Made by a program: the position numbers and the translations under genes
Notes under the pieces: generated by a model
Seen by the model: the letters and a program-made list of their open reading frames with translations, nothing else
Databases searched by the model: none
Told to the model about the DNA's origin: nothing
NCBI GenBank assembly: GCA_012845835.1
Contig: JABAKD010000021.1
Coordinates: 13,308,295-13,372,294, forward strand
DNA: 64,000 nucleotides
Direction: 5' to 3'
Source of the DNA: Undaria pinnatifida
Taxonomy: Eukaryota > Sar > Phaeophyceae > Laminariales > Alariaceae
Part shown: piece by piece, positions 56,301 through 64,000 of the stretch
Layout of the letters: each line of letters begins with the position of its first letter
Position numbering within the stretch: position 1 is the first letter of the stretch

Positions 56301-58619
56301 ATATAAAATATATATAAATCGGTATCTGCTTACCGTCTATGATATTGGAATCGGTATCAGATTTTGGATATCTTGATATCCACCAGCCGTAACTGTGACT
56401 TCGTTTGGACCACACCCATTGGGTATGAATGGAACGAGGTGATATGTCGAGGAATAGTGGGTGTATGTTGGTTGGTCGTGTCTATGTGTCGTAAGTTTGA
56501 GGTCGGGCCAGGTCGTGTAGCTACTGTGTGAGGTGTTTCGGGAGAGGATCAATGGCCGTCTACCAGTGAGTTTTAGGTATGGCTGGCGCGGAGTTAAGAT
56601 TTGTCACTTGTTGTAAGTATGGAATGCAAAATGTGGTATTTTCTTGCCGTCTATGATATTGCATACGGTACCAAATTTTGGATACCTTGATATCCACCAG
56701 CCGTCGCTGTCACTTGGTTTGGAGCACACCCATTGGGTATGAATGGTCCGAATTGATATGTTGAGGAATAGGGTTTGGTAGGGTGTGTGTTGGCTGGTCG
56801 TGTCTTAAGTGTCGTGGTTTTGGGGTCGGGGCAGTTCGTGTAGCTGCTGTTCGAGGTGTTTTGGGAGGCGATCGTTGGCCGTCTACCAGTGAGTTTTATG
56901 TCTGGCTGGCGCGGAGGTGAGATTTTTTACTTGTTGTAAATATGGAATATATAATGCGGTATCTTCTTACCGTCTATGATATTGAAACGGTATCAGATTT
57001 TATATACCTTGAAATCCACCAGCCGTGACTGTGACTTGGTTTGGACCACACTCATTGGGTATGAATGGACCGAGGTGATATGTTAAAAAGTAGGGTTCGG
57101 TAGTGGGTGTATGTTTTGTTGTTCGTTTCTATATGTCGTGCGTTCAAGGTCGGGGCAGTTCGTGTAGCTGCTGTTTAAGGTGTTTTGGGAGAGGATCGTT
57201 GGCCGTCTACCAGTGAGTTTTGGGTCTGGCTGGCGCGGGGAAGAGATTTTTCTACTTTTTGTAAGTATGGAATGTAAAATGCGGTACTTCTTGCCGTCTA
57301 TGATTATGGCTTCATTGTCAGATTTTGGATACCTTGATATCTACCAGCCGTAACTGTGACTTTGTTTAGACCACACCCATTAAGTTTAAATGGACTGAGG
57401 TGATATGTTGAGGAAAAGGGTTGGGTAGTGGGTGTATGTTTGTTGGCCGTGTCTAGATGTCGTGGGGTTGGGGTCGGGGCCGTTCGTGTAGCTGCGGTTG
57501 GAGGTGTTTTGGGGAAGGATCGTTGTCCGTCCACCAGTGAGTTTTAGGTTTGGTTGGCGCGGAGGTGAGATTTCTCACTTGTTGTAACTACAAAATGTAA
57601 AATGCGGTATTTTTTTGTCGTCTATGATATTGGATTCGGTATCAGATTTTGGATACCTCGATATCCACCAGCCGTCACTGTGACCTTGTTTGGACTACAC
57701 CCATTGGGTATGAATGAACCGAGGTGATATGTTGAGGAATAGGGTTTGGTAGGGTGTGTGTGTTGGCTGGTCGTGTCTATGTGTCGTGATTTGGGGTTGG
57801 GGAAGTTTGTGTATCTGCTGTTTGAGGTGTTTTGGGAGAGGATCGTTGGCCGTCTACCAGTGAGTTTTATGTCTGGCTGGGACGGATGTGAGATTTTTCA
57901 CTTGTTGTAAATATAGAATATGAATTGCGGTATCTTCTAACCGTCTATGATATTGGAATCAGTATCAGACTTTGGATACCTTGATATCCACCAGCCGTAA
58001 CTGTGACTTTGTTTGGACCACACCCAGTAGGTATGAATGGTCCGAGGTGATATGTTGAGGAAAAGGGTATGATAGGGGGTGTGTGTTGGCTGGTCGTGTC
58101 TATGTGTCGTGTTTTGGGGTCGGAGTAGTTCGTGTAGCTGCTGTTTAAGGTGTTGTGAGAGAGGTTCGTTGGCTGTCTACCAGTAAGTTTTAGGTCTGGC
58201 TGGCCCGGAGGTGATATTTTTCACTTTTTGTAAATATAAAATATATATAAATCGATATCTGCTTACCCTCTATGATATTGGAATCGGTATCAGATTTTGG
58301 ATATCTTGATATCCACCAGCCATAACCGTGACTTCTTTTGGACCACACCCATTGGGTATGAATGGTCCGAGGTGATATGTTGAGAAATAGGGTTCGGTAG
58401 GGGGTGTGTGTTGGCTGGTCGTGTCTATGTGTCGTGGTTTTGAGATCGGGGCAGTTCGTGTATCGGCTGTTTAAGGTGTTTTGGGAGAGGATCGTTGGCC
58501 GTCTACCAGCGAGTTTCAGGTCTGGTTGGCGCGGAGGTGATATTTTTCACTTGTTGTAAATATGAAATATATAACGGTATAATCTTACCGTCTATGATAT
58601 TGGAATCGGTATCAGATTT

Positions 58620-61200
58620 TGGATACCTTGATATCCACCAGCCGTAACTGTGACTTTGTTTTGACCACACCCATTGGGTATGGATGGTCCTAGGTGATAC
58701 GTTGAGAAGTAGGGTTCGGAAGTGGGTGTATGTTGGTTGGTCGTGTCTTTATGTCGTGGGTTTAGGGGCGATGCAGTTCGTGTAGCTGTTGTTTTAGGTG
58801 TTTTGGGAGAGGATCGTTGGCCGTCTACCAATGAGTTTGAGGTCTAGCTGGCGCGGAGGTGAGATTTCCCACCTGTCGTAAATACAAAATGTAAAATGCG
58901 GTACTTCCTAGCCGTCTATGATATTTGAATCAGTGTCAGATTTCAGATTCCTTGATATCCACAAGCCGTTACTGTGACTTAGTTTGGACCACACCCATTG
59001 GGTATGAATGGACCGAGGTGATATGTTGAGGAATAGGGTTCGGCAGTGGGTGTATGTTGGTTGGTCGTGTCTATGTGTCGTAGGTTTGGGGTCGGGGCAG
59101 ATCGTGTAGCTGCTGTGTGAGGTGTTTCAGGAGAGGATCGTTGGCCGTCTCCCAGCGAGTTTCAGGTCTGGTTGGCTCGGAGGTGAGATTTCTCACTTGT
59201 TGTTGGGATGGAATGTAAAATTGGGCATTTTTTTGCCGTCTATGATATTGGATTCGGTATCAGATTTTTTGGATACCTTGATATCCACCAGCCGTCACTG
59301 TCACTTTGTTTGGACCACACCCATTGGGTATGAATGGTCCGAGGTGATATGTTGAGGAATAGGGTTAGGTAGGGGGTGTGTGTTGGCTGGTCGTGTCTTC
59401 AGGTCGTGGGTTTGGGGTCGGGGCAGTTCGTGTAGCTGCCGTTTGAGATGTTTTGGGAGAGGATCGTTGGCCGTCTACCAATGAGTTTCAGGTCTGGCTG
59501 GCGCGGAGGTGAGTTTTGCCACCTGTCGTAAATACAAAATGTAAAATGCGGTACTTTCTTGCCGTCTATGATATTTGAAGCAGTGTCAGATTTCGGATAC
59601 CATGATATCCACAAGCCGTTACTGTGACTTTGCTCGGACCACACTCATTGAGTGTGAATGGACCGAATTGATATGTTGAGGGATAGGGTTGGGTAGGGGG
59701 TTTGTGTTGGCTGGTCGTGTCTTAAGTGTCGTGGTGTTGGGGTCGGGGCAGTTGGTGCAGCTGCTGTTTGAGGTGTTTCAGAAGAGGATCGTTGGCCGTC
59801 TACCAGTGAGGTTTAGGTCTGGTTGGCGCGGAGGTGAGATTTCTTGCTTGTTGTACGTATAGAATGTAAAATGCGGCATTTTTTTCGCCGTCCATGGAAT
59901 TGGATTCTGTATCAGATTTTGGATACCTTGATATCCACCAGCCGTAACTGTGACTTTGTTTTGACCACACCCATTGGGTATGGATGGTCCTAGGTGATAC
60001 GTTGAGAAGTAGGGTTCGGAAGTGGGTGTATGTTGGTTGGTCGTGTCTTTATGTCGTGGGTTTAGGGGCGATGCAGTTCGTGTAGCTGTTGTTTTAGGTG
60101 TTTTGGGAGAGGATCGTTGGCCGTCTACCAATGAGTTTGAGGTCTAGCTGGCGCGGAGGTGAGATTTCCCACCTGTCGTAAATACAAAATGTAAAATGCG
60201 GTACTTCCTAGCCGTCTATGATATTTGAATCAGTGTCAGATTTCAGATTTCTTGATATCCACAAGCCGTTACTGTGACTTAGTTTGGACCACACCCATTG
60301 GGTATGAATGGACCGAGGTGATATGTTGAGGAATAGGGTTCGGCAAAGGGTGTATGTTGGTTGGTCGTGTCTATGTGTTGTAGGTTTGGGGTCGGGGCAG
60401 ATCGTGTAGCTGCTGTGTGAGGTGTTTCAGGAGAGGATCGTTGGCCGTCTCCCAGCGAGTTTCAGGTCTGGTTGGCTCGAAGGTGAGATTTCTCACTTGT
60501 TGTTGGGATGGAATGTAAAATTGGGCATTTTTTTGCCGTCTATGATATTGGATTCGGTATCAGATTTTTTGGATACCTTGATATCCACCAGCCGTCACTG
60601 TCACTTTGTTTGGACCACACCCATTGGGTATGAATGGTCCGAGGTGATATGTTGAGGAATAGGGTTAGGTAGGGGGTGTGTGTTGGCTGGTCGTGTCTTC
60701 AGGTCGTGGGTTTGGGGTCGGGGCAGTTCGTGTAGCTGCCGTTTGAGATGTTTTGGGAGAGGATCGTTGGCCGTCTACCAATGAGTTTCAGGTCTGGCTG
60801 GCGCGGAGGTGAGATTTCCCACCTGTCGTAAATACAAAATGTAAAATGCGGTACTTTCTTGCCGTCTATGATATTTGAAGCAGTGTCCGATTTCGGATAC
60901 CATGATATCCACAAGCCGTTACTGTGACTTTGCTCGGACCACACTCATTGAGTGTGAATGGACCGAATTGATATGTTGAGGGATAGGGTTGGGTAGGGGG
61001 TTTGTGTTGGCTGGTCGTGTCTTAAGTGTCGTGGGTTTGGGGTCGGGGCTGCTTGTGTAGCTGCTGTTTGAGGTGTTTTGGGAGAGGATCGTTGGCCGTC
61101 TACCAATGAGTTTCAGGTCTGGCTGGCGCGGAGGTGAGATTTCCCACCTGTCGTAAATACAAAATGTAAAATGCGGTACTTTCTTGCCGTCTATGATATT
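58620..61200. repeat. 1300-bp higher-order repeat (four satellite units), two copies
   Basis: The variant 'tttgttttgaccacaccc' occurs at 58656 and 59956, exactly 1300 bp apart, with near-identical flanking sequence for over 700 bp. The 'gctcggaccacactcattg' variant occurs near 59633, 60933 and 61257, showing a further 324-bp step. Confidence 0.88.
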
Positions 61201-62489
61201 TGAAGCAGTGTCAGATTTCGGATACCATGATATCCACAAGCCGTTACTGTGACTTTGCTCGGACCACACTCATTGAGTGTGAATGGACCGAATTGATATG
61301 TTGAGGGATAGGGTTGGGTAGGGGGTTTGTGTTGGCTGATCGTGTCTTAAGTGTCGTGGGTTTGGGGTCGGGGCTGCTTGTGTAGCTGCTGTTTGAGGTG
61401 TTTTGGGAGAGGATTGTTGGCCGTCTACCAGTCAGTTTCAGGTCTGGCTGCCGCGGGGTTGAGATTTTTCACCAGTTGTAAATATAGGATGTAAAATGCG
61501 GTATCTTCTAACCGTCTATGATATTGGATTCAATGTCAGAATTTAGATACCTTGATATCCACCAGCCGTAATTGTGACTTCGTTTGTACGACACCCATTG
61601 AGTATGAGTGGACCAAGGCGATATGTTGAGGAATAGGGGTGTATGTTTCTTGGCCGTGTCTTCAGGTCGTGGGTTTGGGGTCGGGGCAGTTCGTGTAGCT
61701 GCTGTTTGAGGTGTTTTTGGAGATGATAGTTGGGCGTCTACCAGTGAGTTTCAGGTCTGGCTGGCGCGGGGAAGAGATTTCTCACTTGTTGTGAGTATGG
61801 AATGTAAAATGCGGTGTTTTCTTGCCGTCTATGATATTGGATTCATTGTCAATTTTTGATACCTTGATATCCACCAGCCGTAACTGGGACTTTGTTTGGA
61901 CCACACCCATTGGGTATAAATGGACCGAGGTGATATGTCGAGGAATAGGGTTGGGTAGTGGGTGTATGTTTGTTGGTCGTTTCTATATGTCGTCGGTTTG
62001 GGGTCGGGGCAGTTCGTGTAGCTGCTGTTCAAGGTGGTTCGGGAGAAGATCGTTGGCCGTCTGCCAGTGAGTTTCAGGTCTGGCTGGCGCGGGAAAGAGA
62101 TTTCTCACTTGTTGTAACTATAGAATGTAAAATGCGGTACTTCCTTGCCGTGTATGATATTGAATTCGGTATCAGATTGTGGATACCTTGATATCCACCA
62201 GCCGTAACCGTCACATTGATTGGACCACACCCATTGGGTATGAATGGTCCGAGGTGATATGTTGAGGAATAGGGTTCGGTAGTGGGTGTATGTTGGTTGG
62301 TCGTGTCTAGATGTCGTGGGTTTGGGGTCGGAGCTGTTCATGTAGCTGCTGTTTGAGGTGTTTCGGGAGAGGATCGTTGGCCGTCTACCAGTGAGTTTCA
62401 GGTCTGGCTGACGCGTGGAAGAGGTTTCTCACTTGTTGTAAGTATGGAATGTAAAATGCGGTACTTTCTTGCCGTCTATATTATTGGAT

Positions 62490-63683
62490 TTATTGTAAGA
62501 TTTTGGATACCTTGATATCCACCAGCCGTAACTGTGACTTTGTTTGGACCACACCATTGAGTAAAAATGGACCGAGGTGATATAATGAGGAATCGGATTT
62601 GGTAGTGGGTGTATGTTGGTTGGTCGTGTCTATATGTCGTGGGTTCGGGGTCCGGGCAGTTCGTGTAGCTGCTGTTTGAGGTGTTTTGGGAGAGGATCGT
62701 TCGCCGTCTAACCGTGAGTTTAAGGTCCGGCTGGCGCGGAGAAGAGCTCTCCCACTTGTTGATAATATGGAAAGTAAAATGCGGTACTTTCTTGCCGTGC
62801 ATGATATTGAATTCGGTATCAGATTTTGGATACCTTGATATTTACCAGCCGTAACTGTCACTTTGTTTGGATCACACCAATTGGGTATGAATGGTCCGAG
62901 GTGATATGTTGAGGAATAGGGTTCGGTAGTGGGTGTATGATGGTTGGGCGTGTCTATATGTCGTCGGTTTGGGGTCGGGGCAGTTCGTGTAGCTGCTGTT
63001 TAAGGTGTTTTGGGAGAGGATCGCTGGCCGTCTGCCAGTGAGTTTTAGGTCTGGCTGGCGCGGGGGAGAGATTTCTCACTTGTTGTGAGTATGAAATGTA
63101 AAATGCGGTATTTTCTTGCCGTCTATGATATTGGGTTCTTTGTCAGATTTTGGATACCTTGATATCCACCAGCCGTAACTGTGACTTTGTTTGGACCACA
63201 CCATTGAGTAAAAATGGACCGAGGTGATATAATGAGGAATCGGATTTGGTAGTGGGTGTATGTTGGTTGGTCGTGTCTATATGTCGTGGGTTCGGGGTCC
63301 GGGCAGTTCGTGTAGCTGCTGTTTGAGGTGTTTTGGGAGAGGATCGTTCGCCGTCTAACCGTGAGTTTAAGGTCCGGCTGGCGCGGAGAAGAGCTCTCCC
63401 ACTTGTTGATAATATGGAAAGTAAAATGCGGTACTTTCTTGCCGTGCATTATATTGAATTCGGTATCAGATTTTGGATACCTTGATATTTATCAGCCGTA
63501 ACTGTCACTTTGTTTGGATCACACCAATTGGGTATGAATGGTCCGAGGTGATATGTTGAGGAATCGGATTTGGTAGTGGGTGTATGTTGGTTGGTCGTGT
63601 CTATATGTCGTGGGTTCGGGGTCCGGGCAGTTCGTGTAGCTGCTGTTTGAGGTGTTTTGGGAGAGGATCGTTCGCCGTCTAAC
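62490..63683. repeat. Recent 647-bp duplication (two units) at the gap edge
   Basis: 'acaccattgagtaaaaatgg' occurs at 62551 and 63198 (647 bp apart), with almost no differences over about 370 bp either side. The 'gaggaatcggatttggtag' variant then appears again at about 63558. The gap begins within the next copy. Confidence 0.88.
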
Positions 63684-64000
63684 NNNNNNNNNNNNNNNNN
63701 NNNNNNNNNNNNNNNNNNNNNNNNNNNNNNNNNNNNNNNNNNNNNNNNNNNNNNNNNNNNNNNNNNNNNNNNNNNNNNNNNNNNNNNNNNNNNNNNNNNN
63801 NNNNNNNNNNNNNNNNNNNNNNNNNNNNNNNNNNNNNNNNNNNNNNNNNNNNNNNNNNNNNNNNNNNNNNNNNNNNNNNNNNNNNNNNNNNNNNNNNNNN
63901 NNNNNNNNNNNNNNNNNNNNNNNNNNNNNNNNNNNNNNNNNNNNNNNNNNNNNNNNNNNNNNNNNNNNNNNNNNNNNNNNNNNNNNNNNNNNNNNNNNNN
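63684..64000. other. Assembly gap (N run)
   Basis: 317 undetermined bases to the window end. The gap follows near-identical satellite units and is probably caused by them. Confidence 0.99.

Larger units (their letters stand above)
53361..63683. repeat. 324-bp satellite array, block 5 (subtype A)
   Basis: About 32 units, the longest uninterrupted block, mostly subtype A (ccttgatatccaccagccgtaactg). Sequence runs into the assembly gap at 63684. Higher-order repeats are evident near the right end (see the entries at 58620 and 62490). No gene. Confidence 0.95.

Noticed and set aside
54746-63449. Many 60-120 codon minus-strand frames with similar products as a gene family
   Set aside because: They are the same satellite unit read repeatedly, with stops and frame changes in most units. 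Kept as a question in the findings, not annotated as genes.

Overview
This window is eukaryotic nuclear DNA made almost entirely of satellite repeats and transposable elements. I found no ordinary host gene that I can name. The evidence is Ty1/copia and Ty3/gypsy LTR retrotransposons, hAT, Mutator-like (MULE) and pogo/mariner-like DNA elements, a Pif1-type helicase fragment, GT-type splice donors inside a transposase gene, and a long 324-bp satellite. A 317-base N run at the end marks an assembly gap. The retroelement types would suit an alga or another protist such as a stramenopile or oomycete, but the species cannot be fixed from the sequence. A satellite array riddled with nested insertions suggests pericentromeric or other heterochromatin (inference).

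Layout: 1-2021 is the 3' end of a Ty1/copia element (reverse transcriptase-RNase H, polypurine tract, LTR). From 2022 to 63683 the background is a satellite with a period of about 324 bp, roughly 60 copies in five blocks (2022-3523, 29741-31361, 41563-43026, 46245-51603, 53361-63683). The gaps between blocks are insertions.

Insertion 1 (3524-29740) is an old minus-strand Ty3/gypsy element, Ty3-A. Its LTRs differ by about 10% and are flanked by a 4-bp duplication (catc). It was itself invaded. A complete 8.7-kb MULE (12216-20896, about 300-bp terminal inverted repeats, perfect 10-bp target duplication) carries a spliced transposase and smaller elements, including a 989-bp hAT-like element (18859-19847, perfect 8-bp duplication). 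A second hAT-like element (20975-28472) was entered by a young plus-strand chromodomain Ty3 element, Ty3-B (21013-27191, LTRs about 1% different), and by a 185-bp pogo/mariner-like MITE (27502-27686).

Insertion 2 (about 31362-41562) is a decayed Ty3/gypsy-type retroelement, element D. It has a zinc-knuckle Gag, an integrase, no recognisable reverse transcriptase, and four separate tandem expansions. Between gag and the protease remnant it carries a domain that reads as NADAR/YbiA (DUF1768). In other organisms this family acts on riboflavin-pathway intermediates or reverses ADP-ribosylation, including of guanine in DNA. This is the most unusual cargo in the window.

Insertion 3 (43027-46244) holds long tandem repeats, G-rich hairpins and the C-terminal half of a Pif1-like helicase, possibly from a Helitron. 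Insertion 4 (51604-53360) is a hAT-like element packed with GGGTC repeats. Its unoccupied target survives as a paralogous copy at about 47862-47948.

The target duplications give a relative order: satellite first, then Ty3-A, then the MULE and the second hAT inside it, then hAT-1, the MITEs and Ty3-B. The satellite kept amplifying afterwards (650-bp and 1300-bp higher-order repeats near the right end).
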